This document shows, in pieces, positions 45,737-53,238 of a DNA stretch of 64,000 bases (position 1 is the first letter of the stretch; each line of letters opens with the position of its first letter). The notes beneath the pieces were generated by a model, which made no database searches, was not told the origin of the DNA, and saw only the letters and a program-made list of their open reading frames with translations. A program made the translations under genes and the position numbers. The DNA is from JBCCBV01 sp039033855 (GTDB lineage: Bacteria > Planctomycetota > Phycisphaerae > Phycisphaerales > Phycisphaeraceae): contig JBCCBV010000001.1 of the NCBI GenBank assembly GCA_039033855.1, positions 372,001 through 436,000 on the forward strand, given 5' to 3'.

Positions 45737-46348
45737 ATGCGCACCGCCCCCCGTCCATCTCATAGCCAATCACGTAGACGAAGCCGCCGCGGTTTTTCGC
45801 TGCCCGAACTCCTGGTCGCCCTGGCCATTACCGCCGGGCTGCTGACCGCCGTGGTCATGTCCATCGACGCCAGCTTCCGCGCCTACGCCGCCGCCGCCGA
45901 ATCGGCCAGCACCAACACCGCCACCCGACTCGCCGTCCACAAGATCCTCGGCATGGTCCGCGGCGGCCGCAGCCACGGACCGCTGTCCACCCTCGACGAC
46001 CCCACCGTGGTGTTCTCCGGCGACGTCGCCACCCACGACCGCATCGAGTTCGTCGACCCCAACGGCTACAGCCACCTGATCTACTTCGACGACGCCACCG
46101 ACCGCATCCTCGCGCAAACCACCACGCCGCTGGGCTCGGCCCAGCCCGCGCAAGAAGTCCTCGCCGGCGTCGAAACCTGCGTCTTCCAGATCCAGCGCAC
46201 CAAGACCTCCACCGGCGCCTGGGTCCTGGCCCGCGCCAGCGTCGACATCTCCGTCCGCCCCGACCCGGACCAGTCGCTCGCCATCGAGGCCGACGACAGC
46301 CCGCCCATCCGCTACACCGGCTCCACCGCGCCCCGACAACTCCGCTGA
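45737..46348 (+). CDS. Prepilin-like protein (PilW/GspJ-like)
   Basis: A 203-residue protein with basic leader and prepilin signal RRGFSLPELLVALAITAGLL (cleavage after Gly, Glu+5 present). The head has the pattern of PilW/GspJ proteins (TNTATRLAVHKILGMVRGGR, LIYFDDATDRILAQTTTP). It starts immediately at the stop of the large PilX-like gene, completing a V-X-W-like minor pilin trio. It probably initiates pilus assembly together with its two neighbours. Confidence 0.82.
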   Translation: MRTAPRPSHSQSRRRSRRGFSLPELLVALAITAGLLTAVVMSIDASFRAYAAAAESASTNTATRLAVHKILGMVRGGRSHGPLSTLDDPTVVFSGDVATHDRIEFVDPNGYSHLIYFDDATDRILAQTTTPLGSAQPAQEVLAGVETCVFQIQRTKTSTGAWVLARASVDISVRPDPDQSLAIEADDSPPIRYTGSTAPRQLR

Positions 46349-46473
46349 GCCCGCACGGCCGAACCGCCGCACCCCACGCCGCATCCATCGCCGCACGATC
46401 TCCACGCCTTCGCTTCGAGCCTTGGCGGCTTATTTTCGCGCGCCCGCCGTTAGGTCAGCCCCGCCGGCGCCGC

Positions 46474-46479
46474 TACCCT
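46474..46479 (+). promoter_or_regulatory. -10 element close to DUF2752 gene start
   Basis: TACCCT ends 8 nt before the ATG at 46488. Confidence 0.35.
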
Positions 46480-46487
46480 GATCGGGC

Positions 46488-46952
46488 ATGTCGACGCTTT
46501 CTGCCACCGATTCCCCCGACCTCGAACGGCCCCAGCCGCGCCCCTTCGGCGCACAGCCCCGGCTCATCGGCGCCGTGGTGATGCTCGTCGGCGCCGCGTG
46601 GCTCGGCGTCGGCGTCTGGCTGTCACCCGACTACCGCGGACTGGGCACGCATCAACAACTCGGCCTGTCCGCCTGCGGCCTGCACGAGCGCTACGGCGTC
46701 CCCTGCCCGACCTGCGGCATGACCACCGCCTTCACCCTCGCCACCCAAGGCCGGCTCCTCCAAGCCATGTCCGTCCAGTTCGCCGGAGCCCTGCTCGCGC
46801 TCGCGGTCGCCATGGCCACCCTCGCGGGCGCCTGGTCGCTCGTCACCGGCGCCTCGCTCGCGCCGGCCGCAAACGCCCTCGCCCAGGCCCGCACCTGGTG
46901 GGTCCTCGGCGGACTCACCCTGGCCGCATGGCTCGTCAAACTCGTCGGATAA
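46488..46952 (+). CDS. DUF2752 membrane protein
   Basis: A 154-residue protein with three membrane segments and the DUF2752 signature: CGLHERYGVPCPTCGMTTAF, with a C-x2-CGMTTA core next to the first membrane helix. Function is unknown; the paired cysteines suggest a redox or metal role. A two-lipoprotein cluster follows within 60 nt. Confidence 0.85.
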   Translation: MSTLSATDSPDLERPQPRPFGAQPRLIGAVVMLVGAAWLGVGVWLSPDYRGLGTHQQLGLSACGLHERYGVPCPTCGMTTAFTLATQGRLLQAMSVQFAGALLALAVAMATLAGAWSLVTGASLAPAANALAQARTWWVLGGLTLAAWLVKLVG

Positions 46953-47009
46953 CCCCCCGTGAACCAGCGCATGACGACACCCACGACCCACGAAAGATAC
47001 GGACAAGCG

Positions 47010-47633
47010 ATGCGCACCTGCCTGCTCGCTTTCGCGTGCGGCCTGGCCTGCATCGGTCTCTTGCTAAGCGGCTGCGCCACGCCGCTTGAAACCAAGATGA
47101 TCGATGTGCCGCCGCAGTACCTCGACCTCGAAGGCCGAACCGTGGCCGTGCTCGCCTCGGTCGACCCGTCGGTCCAGGCCCGCCATCCCGACGCGGTCGC
47201 CAACCTCATCCGGGGCGTGTCCGGGCGGATCGTCGAAAACGTGCCCAACGCCCGGGTCGCCGAACCCGACAAGGTCCGCGCCTTCCAGCGCGCCAACCCC
47301 GCCTGGCCGACCGAACGCCCCGCACGGCTGATCCAGGCCCTGGGCGTCGAGCGCCTGATCGTGCTCGATGTCGCCGAGTACCGCACCCACGAGCCCGGCA
47401 ACGCCGCGATCCGCGAAGGCCTCATCCAGGCCAACGTCGACTTGTACGAAGCCGAATCCCGCGATCCCGACGAGCGCTCGCTCACCGCCTCGGTCGAAGG
47501 CCGCTTCCCACGCAACCGCTCGGTGGGCGAGGTCACCGCCTCGGCCGAATCCGTCGAAATCGCCGCCCTCGCCGACTTCTGCCTCCGTGCCGCCGGCGTG
47601 TTCCACGAGCACGAAGTCCCGGAGGACCGATGA
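47010..47633 (+). CDS. Lipoprotein of unknown function
   Basis: A 207-residue protein with a textbook lipoprotein signal (MRTCLLAFACGLACIGLLLS-GC, lipobox LLSGC at residues 18-22). The mature part has alternating beta/alpha segments (LEGRTVAVLASVDPSVQARH, RLIQALGVERLIVLDVAEYR) like the nucleotide-binding-like fold seen in CsgG/GNA1162-type lipoproteins. ATG at 47010 gives a compact signal; GTG at 46959 and ATG at 46971 are alternatives. The stop overlaps the next gene (ATGA), whose product has a similar pattern. Confidence 0.72.
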   Translation: MRTCLLAFACGLACIGLLLSGCATPLETKMIDVPPQYLDLEGRTVAVLASVDPSVQARHPDAVANLIRGVSGRIVENVPNARVAEPDKVRAFQRANPAWPTERPARLIQALGVERLIVLDVAEYRTHEPGNAAIREGLIQANVDLYEAESRDPDERSLTASVEGRFPRNRSVGEVTASAESVEIAALADFCLRAAGVFHEHEVPEDR

Positions 47634-48325
47634 CCCCCCGCCCCCGCACAAACCGCCCGCGCCGCTTCTTCATCGCGCTCGCTTACGCCCTGCTCGGCGC
47701 CGCGCTCCCCGCCCTCCACGCTTGCGAAGGCCCCGCCGCGCTCGTTTACCTGTTCACCGGCAAGGACAAGCAGCCCGCGCTCTACGAACTCGACCCCGAG
47801 GCCCAGACCCTCATCTGGATCGAAGACAACGAGCAGCTGTTCACCGAGCCCAACGCCGCGATCCGCATCGCCGCCGTCGCTGGCGCCCAGCTCTTGGCCG
47901 AGGGCGCCCTCGACCAGCCAACCCTCGACAACCACGCGCTCGTCACCGCCTCCGACCAAGACCTCCAAGGCAAAGACCTGCCCCAGATCGCCCGCGCATA
48001 CCACGCCGAGCAATTCATCTACGCCCGCGTCGCCAAGGTCTCCGCCGGCGCCACCGCCAGCCTCGCCCGGCCGCAGGCCCTGCTCGAGGTCCGCGTCATC
48101 GACGCCGCCACCGGCGCCACCGTCTTCCCCCCCAGCAACCCCGGCAACGCCCAACTCGATCAGGGCTACCCCCTGCGCGTCGACATGCCCGCCGCCTACG
48201 AACCCGGCGACGGCCGAGCCTCACGCAACCGCCTCGAAGACAAGCTCGCCGAAGAGGCCGGCGTCCACCTCGCCCGCCTGTTCCACACCTGGTCCGAACC
48301 CGAAGTCGGCGAAGTCTTCCGATGA
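47630..48325 (+). CDS. Exported protein, probable lipoprotein
   Basis: A 231-residue protein with signal FIALAYALLGAALPALHAC (lipobox-like LHAC, Cys about residue 32). The mature part includes GPAALVYLFTGKDKQPALYE, LLAEGALDQPTLDNHALVTA, QIARAYHAEQFIYARVAKVS, ALLEVRVIDAATGATVFP and a C-terminal helix, resembling its upstream neighbour and the CsgG-like group. Coupled by ATGA on both sides, so the three genes 47010-49254 are probably translated as a unit. Confidence 0.68.
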   Translation: MTPRPRTNRPRRFFIALAYALLGAALPALHACEGPAALVYLFTGKDKQPALYELDPEAQTLIWIEDNEQLFTEPNAAIRIAAVAGAQLLAEGALDQPTLDNHALVTASDQDLQGKDLPQIARAYHAEQFIYARVAKVSAGATASLARPQALLEVRVIDAATGATVFPPSNPGNAQLDQGYPLRVDMPAAYEPGDGRASRNRLEDKLAEEAGVHLARLFHTWSEPEVGEVFR

Positions 48326-49254
48326 CCCCAACCGCAGCGCACACCACGCCCGCCCGGCGCCTGCACCTGGTCGAACACGCCACCCGCGTCGGCGGACCCG
48401 CCGGACTGGCCGCCCTCGCCGACACGCTCCGCCATCCACCGGCCCAGCACCAACACGACACAACCGCGACCGACACCGTCGTCCTCATCGGCGGCGACCC
48501 CGCCCGGCATGACGCCCACCTCGCCGGCCTCAACTGCCGCGTCGAACACGGGCCCTACGGCAAGCTCGGCCGGGTCCAACCGCTCACCCGAACCCTCCTC
48601 GCCAACGGCTTCGACGAGGTCCGCGCGTACGACCCCGGCACCGCCGAACGCCTCCAACAGCGTCGCCTCCGCCTGCCCGTCCACCTGCTCGCGCTCCGAC
48701 CCACGGCCGACACCATCGACCGCACGCGCCTCGATCGCGCCGCGAGCGACGTCGCCCGGCTCCGCAGCACGCTCGGCGGATCGAAAGCCATGCCCTTGGT
48801 CGGCCTGGTCGGCGACCACCCGCTCTACACCGACGGCTTCGGCGTGGCCATGGTCCTCGGCCTGAGCTGCATGGCCTACCACCCCGCGGCGCCGCCGATC
48901 GACGCCCGCATGCTCACCCACCCACGCCAGCACCGCCGACCCCTGGCCGACCGCTTGTCCGAAGGCGTCGGCCGGCCCGGGCGCGTCGTCCAGCACGCCG
49001 CCGCCGCCGCGCCCTGGCTCGCCTACCCCGCCTGCGACGCCTTGGTCGCCGACGACCCCTGCGCACTCGCCTGGCCCTGGGCCGAGGCCACCGGCGTGCC
49101 CCTCATCGCCACCCCGGGCCCGCTGGCCAACGCCGCCCTGGCCCGAGGCGCCAACGTCTGGACCACGCCCACCAACCAGCCACGACACATCGCCTACGTC
49201 CTGGGACAAGTGCTCCGGCAGAAGTACTACGGCGTCGCCGTCGCCACCGCCTAA
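48322..49254 (+). CDS. Possible GT-B-like glycosyltransferase-related protein
   Basis: A 310-residue protein not confidently assigned. The first half has a Rossmann-like pattern (LHLVEHATRVGGPAGLAALA, VVLIGGDPARHDAHLAGLNC, VRAYDPGTAERLQQRRLRLP); the second holds MPLVGLVGDHPLYTDGFGVA, CDALVADDPCALAWPWAEAT and GVPLIATPGPLANAA, which resembles the donor-binding half of family 4 glycosyltransferases. The linker is short and the acceptor half incomplete. It starts within the stop of the preceding lipoprotein gene (ATGA). Other options are a degenerate glycosyltransferase or a regulator with that fold. Confidence 0.45.
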   Translation: MTPTAAHTTPARRLHLVEHATRVGGPAGLAALADTLRHPPAQHQHDTTATDTVVLIGGDPARHDAHLAGLNCRVEHGPYGKLGRVQPLTRTLLANGFDEVRAYDPGTAERLQQRRLRLPVHLLALRPTADTIDRTRLDRAASDVARLRSTLGGSKAMPLVGLVGDHPLYTDGFGVAMVLGLSCMAYHPAAPPIDARMLTHPRQHRRPLADRLSEGVGRPGRVVQHAAAAAPWLAYPACDALVADDPCALAWPWAEATGVPLIATPGPLANAALARGANVWTTPTNQPRHIAYVLGQVLRQKYYGVAVATA

Positions 49255-49398
49255 GCCCGGCTGGTCAAGACCCATCCGTCGTACGATCCAGTTCCATCCG
49301 CCCCGCTTCACCCTTCAACCAGCCGACCCCGTGCCCCGGCTTGACCGAACGCGTCTGCCGCCTGACAATCCACCCGTCGGAACGCCCAACCGACACGC

Positions 49399-49471
49399 GG
49401 GGCCGTAGCTCAGTTGGGAGAGCGCTTGAATCGCACTCAAGAGGTCAGGGGTTCAACTCCCCTCGGCTCCA
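49399..49471 (+). tRNA. tRNA-Ala(CGC)
   Basis: A 73-nt cloverleaf. The acceptor stem GGGGCCG/CGGCTCC contains the G3-U70 wobble that identifies alanine tRNAs. Anticodon stem CTTGA/TCAAG with loop ATCGCAC gives anticodon CGC. The T stem AGGGG/CCCCT with TTCAACT is intact. CCA is not encoded. Confidence 0.95.
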
Positions 49472-49707
49472 TTGCCCGCCAATCCCCGGGGAATACCCCG
49501 CCAAAGCGTCCGCCAACCCCGCGGGCCCCGGATAGATCGCTACCCCGGTCTGCAGGCGCCCGACGCCGGCGGGCCGATCCTGAATCACTGCCACATCTAG
49601 GCATTGTCGCCTCGGACGCCGTGTAAGAAACGCCGCTTGTCACGCGCGCGATAGACTCGCGACTGGGCTCTCACGCGGACGCGCCACGCGCCCAGGGGAT
49701 CAGACCC

Positions 49708-50640
49708 ATGATTCAGAGCGACACCAAGCGACACCTGATTTACACCGCCGCGGCCATCGCCGTGCTCGCCGTCGCGGCCGGTCTGTGGGCCCACTTCAGC
49801 GCCGACCCGGACGACGTGGTTTTCACGCCGCCAACCCCCGCGCCCGCAGACCAGTTGGCCGACCCCGCCCTCGCAGGCTCGTGGAAACCCCTGGGGATGT
49901 GGGTCGACGGCAAGCCCGTCGCCGAAGTCATCGTCTCCGGCTCGTCCATGAAGGTCGAGTTCATGAACCCCGCCCAGCGCTCACGCCAAGGGCAGGAGTT
50001 CCTCCTGCGCGCCGCCGACACCACCCCCACGGGCGAAGACGACCTGCTCGGCGTCACCGCAGAACTCACGGGCGGCCGCGGCGTGCCGTCCGGCGACATC
50101 GGAACCCAAGTCCATTTCGCTTACCGTTTCGAAGGCGACATGCTCCACCTCGCCTGGAACATGGCCGAACCCACCCAGCGCCCGGACACGCTCGAAGACG
50201 ACGGCGTCATGGCCCTGCAGTTCCGCCGATACGAAGACGCACCCGAAGCCGAACCCTCAAACGACCCCGACGCCGTCCACGCCGACCCCGCCCTCGAAGG
50301 CCGCTGGCTGTTCGTCCCCGAAAACCTCCGCATGGTCATGCTCGCCGACCGCGTCCTCTACCTGACCGTGCCCGACTACCTCGTCGCCATGGAGCAGGAG
50401 ATCGTGTCCTGGCAACCCGACGCCGAACCCCGAAAAATCGAGAGCGTCCTGATCACCTCGCCCCGCCGATCCGAGCTCGGCGACCGACACCGCGTCATCT
50501 ACACCGAGCTCCGCCCCGGCCGGATCAAGATGGCCGCGTTCCACGAAGCCTCGCCCATGAAAAGCCAATGGCCGGCAGCGTTCGACATGTTCATGCCCAT
50601 GGGACTGATGACCTTCGAGTGGGAAAGGATCGACCCGTGA
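49708..50640 (+). CDS. Membrane-anchored protein of unknown function
   Basis: A 310-residue protein with a signal anchor (LIYTAAAIAVLAVAAGLWAH, about residues 10-29), a Pro/Ala/Asp linker and an extracytoplasmic beta-rich body made of two similar halves: DPALAGSWKPLGMWVDGKPV (about residue 51) and DPALEGRWLFVPENLRMVML (about 190), each followed by strands and ending in a hydrophobic tail. This looks like a repeated lipocalin-like fold (DPALxGxW), as in other planctomycete proteins with TIGR03067-like domains. Role unknown. Its stop overlaps the start of the prepilin gene by one base (TGATG). Confidence 0.68.
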   Translation: MIQSDTKRHLIYTAAAIAVLAVAAGLWAHFSADPDDVVFTPPTPAPADQLADPALAGSWKPLGMWVDGKPVAEVIVSGSSMKVEFMNPAQRSRQGQEFLLRAADTTPTGEDDLLGVTAELTGGRGVPSGDIGTQVHFAYRFEGDMLHLAWNMAEPTQRPDTLEDDGVMALQFRRYEDAPEAEPSNDPDAVHADPALEGRWLFVPENLRMVMLADRVLYLTVPDYLVAMEQEIVSWQPDAEPRKIESVLITSPRRSELGDRHRVIYTELRPGRIKMAAFHEASPMKSQWPAAFDMFMPMGLMTFEWERIDP

Positions 50641-51458
50641 TGCGTCACCCTCCACACAACGCCGCCGCACGCGTGGCCGCTGGCCCCCTCGCCCGCCCCT
50701 CGGCCTTCACCCTCATAGAGCTGCTGGTGGTCATCGCCATCATCAGCCTGCTCGTCGCCATGCTGCTGCCGGCGCTCTCGGCGTCTCGACGCGCCGCCAA
50801 GCAGACCGTCTGCCTGAACAACATCCGGCAGGTCGCGGCCGCCACCAACGCCTTCGCCGTCGACCACAACGACCAGCTCCCCGAAAACCGCGTCGCCGAG
50901 TCCAGCACCACCCACAAGACCTGGCGGGCCGTCCTGTCCGAGCAAAACTACCTGCCCGACGGCGACGTCTGGCGATGCCCCGTCCCCGCGCCCGCAGGCG
51001 CCTTGTCCGAGCTCGGCACCGTCGACCTCGGCAGCGAGTGCATCGCCGACGTCGAGTCCAACTACGCCTTCAACGGTCACGTCACCTGGAAATCCACGCC
51101 CGAAACCGAAGAATCCGACCGCGACATCGTCGCCGTCCGACGGCCGTCACACACCATCCTGATCGCCGAAACCCAGGCCCGCTTCCCCGACATCCGCGTC
51201 ACCGACGACATCCTCGCCACCGCCTTCAACGACGACGACGGCGGCTGGTACGGCTACTGGCACGACGGCCTCGGCGCCTACGCCTTCGCCGACGGCCACG
51301 CAGAGCAAATCAGCCTCATCGACTCCGGTAGCCCCGACTGCCGATGGCACAACGGCCAGGACAACGAGCAAGACGTCTTCGACCCCCAAGCCCCCGAAGA
51401 ACTCGGCCGACACGACCACCCCCAATGGCGATTCCTCGCCCCCACGGTCTACCGATGA
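50640..51458 (+). CDS. Prepilin-type protein with H-X9-DG motif
   Basis: A 272-residue protein. The prepilin signal is SAFTLIELLVVIAIISLLVA (Glu+5), followed by QTVCLNNIRQVAAATNAFAV. Near the C-terminus HDGLGAYAFADGHAE carries the H-X9-DG motif found in the large DUF1559-type pseudopilin families of planctomycetes and related bacteria. It is probably a structural pseudopilin for secretion or surface attachment. ATGA coupling to the next gene. Confidence 0.85.
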   Translation: MRHPPHNAAARVAAGPLARPSAFTLIELLVVIAIISLLVAMLLPALSASRRAAKQTVCLNNIRQVAAATNAFAVDHNDQLPENRVAESSTTHKTWRAVLSEQNYLPDGDVWRCPVPAPAGALSELGTVDLGSECIADVESNYAFNGHVTWKSTPETEESDRDIVAVRRPSHTILIAETQARFPDIRVTDDILATAFNDDDGGWYGYWHDGLGAYAFADGHAEQISLIDSGSPDCRWHNGQDNEQDVFDPQAPEELGRHDHPQWRFLAPTVYR

Positions 51459-51901
51459 TCCGCCACCAACCCGACAGCTCGCGCAAAAGCGTCTACGCCT
51501 GGCTGGTCGCCCTCGCCCTGGTCGCCGGCGGGTACGCCGCGTTCTTCACCGACCTCATCTTCCCGCCCGAACTCGCCGTCTACGCCGAAAACCTCGACAC
51601 CCTCCGCACCGATGAAACCTACGCCTTCCCCTTGATGGTGTTTGCGATGGAAGACCGCGTCCGACTGTCGTCGCTGCGCGTGGTCCAACTCGACGACGCC
51701 GGACAGGCAGGCCCCGTCGTCTGGCGGCTCAACGCCGACCCCACCGCCGTCGAACTCGACACCTTCACCTACGGCTCCACCATCTCGGGCATGAGCCCGC
51801 CCGCCGACGCCCCGCCCCGCCAACGCCTCGAACCCGGCCGAACCTACCGACTCGAACTCCGCGCCGGCCGACGAAAAGGCGCCGTCGAGTTCAAGACGTG
51901 A
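51455..51901 (+). CDS. Small membrane-anchored protein of unknown function
   Basis: A 148-residue protein with one membrane segment (about residues 14-34: VYAWLVALALVAGGYAAFFT) and an outward beta-rich domain ending LEPGRTYRLELRAGRRKGAV. It follows the H-X9-DG prepilin with ATGA overlap. The last 100 bp of this gene and its stop recur almost exactly at 52798-52896 downstream, with an AT-rich insert between. Confidence 0.65.
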   Translation: MIRHQPDSSRKSVYAWLVALALVAGGYAAFFTDLIFPPELAVYAENLDTLRTDETYAFPLMVFAMEDRVRLSSLRVVQLDDAGQAGPVVWRLNADPTAVELDTFTYGSTISGMSPPADAPPRQRLEPGRTYRLELRAGRRKGAVEFKT

Positions 51902-51904
51902 GCC
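51805..51904. repeat. Direct repeat copy A (3' end of gene 51455-51901)
   Basis: 100 bp covering the last codons and stop of the gene. It matches 52798-52896 with only about four differences, one of them a single-base gap. It forms the left border of the AT-rich insert. Confidence 0.9.
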
Positions 51905-52120
51905 AAGCCGCAACTAAATAGGTGGCGGCATAAAGAACAGAATTGCCATAATATCTCATTACAACCATGTGTATCGCGAAACGCAAACAGAGACACCGGG
52001 GAAGTGAGCCGCAATCACCCGCCACGCAAGAAACCCACCTTATGCACAGATTAGCACCCAAGATGTGTATTTGCATTTTTATTTATTATTCTAGCCTCAT
52101 GCAGCCCGAGCGAAAGCGAC

Positions 52121-52537
52121 GTGCATGATCCATCTGAGATCGATATTGACCTGCCGAGAGGAGCCTTGAGTATCACCTATATTTACATCTGGGATATCGA
52201 ATCAGAAGAGTACCTTTGGCTAATTGATTTAAACGCCGGCCTGATTAACAGCCTTCGCCCCGGGAAATTGCCCGGAGGCGTCCAGAGTTTTCCAGAGAAT
52301 GGGGTCCCGCCCGAACTCCCCGAAAATACGGATTTGGCGATTAAGGTTACATATAAGTACGACACTATATTTCCCCCCGCCGCGATGGTTGGTGATCGAT
52401 ACTGGACATTCCACCTGGATGGGGGAATTGTCAGCGATCAGAGATTGCACAAGTGGCTAGAAGAACCCGACTTCCCCCAAGGCTTCAATCCGCATGAACC
52501 GGCGCTTTTTAACCCGAATGTTCCAACGGACAAATAA
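52121..52537 (+). CDS. AT-rich ORF, probable lipoprotein with interrupted signal peptide
   Basis: From GTG at 52121 a 138-residue acidic beta-rich protein is read (LSITYIYIWDIESEEYLWLI, VTYKYDTIFPPAAMVGDRYW). Upstream in the same frame the sequence reads FAFLFIILASCSPSESD, a lipoprotein signal with lipobox LASC, but there is no start codon before an in-frame stop at 52052. An ATG at 52063 is one base out of frame; removing one T from the five-T run at 52076-52080 would give MCICILFIILASC in frame. So this is either a frameshifted gene, a sequencing error, or a phase-variable gene. No homologous family recognised. Confidence 0.55.
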   Translation: MHDPSEIDIDLPRGALSITYIYIWDIESEEYLWLIDLNAGLINSLRPGKLPGGVQSFPENGVPPELPENTDLAIKVTYKYDTIFPPAAMVGDRYWTFHLDGGIVSDQRLHKWLEEPDFPQGFNPHEPALFNPNVPTDK

Positions 52538-52698
52538 CCCATCTCGCAGCCGGCAAAAATTCGACAGCAATCAAGGTTATACGGGATCAGCCGGCAAGAC
52601 CGCCCGACATTAATATCATAATTTGATCATAACGGATACACCTTGCAGACACTGCCAGTCTTAACTGACGACGGCGGCTGCTTGACGCAATCAAGGAT

Positions 52699-52711
52699 GA
52701 CACGACGTGTC
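52699..52711. repeat. Perfect inverted repeat in the AT-rich insert
   Basis: GACACG-A-CGTGTC, 6-bp arms around one base, lying 87 bp before repeat copy B. Confidence 0.45.
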
Positions 52712-52797
52712 ACGCAGGATGAATCCCACGCCCGTGCCTGATATTCCAGAACGCTACCTCAATCGGATTGCACTCGGCTTCAAAAAGCACCGCTGAG

Positions 52798-52896
52798 CGA
52801 CGCCCCGCCCGCCAACGCCTCGAACCCGGCCGAACCTATCGACTCGAACTCCGCGCCGGCCGAAGAAAAGGCGCCGTCGAGTTCAAGACCTGAGCC
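52798..52896. repeat. Direct repeat copy B (orphan gene 3' end)
   Basis: 99 bp matching 51805-51904 almost exactly, including the reading-frame end and stop, but without the 5' part of the gene. One base shorter than copy A in a C-run. Confidence 0.9.
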
Positions 52897-52938
52897 GCAC
52901 CAGAGGCGGACCTCGCCAGCGACGCAACCGTCACACCC

Positions 52939-53238
52939 TCACGCCGGGTCGTGGCCGAACGTCCCGCCGGGCCGGCAACGCACGATCCGACACACCCCGC
53001 GCCAACCGCCCCGCCACGGGCCGTGCTTCGCCACCGCGTCGAGCATGTACTGGCTGCACGTCGGCGTGTGCCGGCAGGCGCCGCCCATGAACGGCCCGAG
53101 CGTCGCCCGGTACGCCAGCACCCCCAGGTAGATCACGCCCACCGCCGGCGCATCCACCACCCGCCGCCAACCCGCCGGGCGATACACCGACTCCCCAACC
53201 TCTACACCAGACGGCCGCGACGCTGCGCCGACGTTCAC
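52939..53238 (-). CDS. yidD: YidD membrane protein insertion efficiency factor
   Basis: A 99-residue protein with the YidD core: VIYLGVLAYRATLGPFMGGA, CRHTPTCSQYMLDAVAKHGP and WRGGWRGVCRIVRCRPGGTF. The three cysteines and the CSQY motif are as expected, and the C-terminal GGTFGHDP also fits (family: GG-x-DPVP). It helps insertion of membrane proteins near the inner membrane. It starts with GTG inside the hemB stop (GTGA), so it is coupled to hemB and not placed in the usual rpmH-rnpA-yidD-yidC order. Confidence 0.9.
   Translation of the reverse strand: MNVGAASRPSGVEVGESVYRPAGWRRVVDAPAVGVIYLGVLAYRATLGPFMGGACRHTPTCSQYMLDAVAKHGPWRGGWRGVCRIVRCRPGGTFGHDPA

Larger units (their letters stand above)
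51905..52797. mobile_element. AT-rich 893-bp insert between direct repeats
   Basis: This stretch is clearly more AT-rich than everything around it and uses different codons. It holds one lipoprotein-like reading frame (52063-52537), a palindrome (52699-52711), and nothing else recognised. Its borders are near-identical 99-100 bp repeats of a gene 3' end. This is what integration into a 3' end with regeneration of the gene would leave, or what a tandem duplication with replacement would give. No integrase or transposase is inside. Confidence 0.5.

Noticed and set aside
43049..45769. Open frame of 906 codons on the minus strand opposite the PilX-like gene
   Set aside because: High-GC codon bias leaves few stop codons in the antisense frame. 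The composition (Val/Gly/Asp/Glu-rich) is that of a shadow, and the plus strand has coupled, recognisable pilus genes.
47368..48321. Frame upstream of the glycosyltransferase-like gene giving a 628-codon product
   Set aside because: The extra part is an out-of-frame reading of the two lipoprotein genes; an ATGA junction marks the real start.
49637..49657. TTGTCA and TAGACT before the gene at 49708 as a -35/-10 pair
   Set aside because: Spacing between them is only about 9 nt, too short for a normal promoter; the TAGACT alone remains possible.
51891..52076. 61-codon minus-strand frame in the AT-rich insert
   Set aside because: No ribosome binding site or family features; it overlaps the repeat border and the signal-peptide region of the lipoprotein-like ORF.
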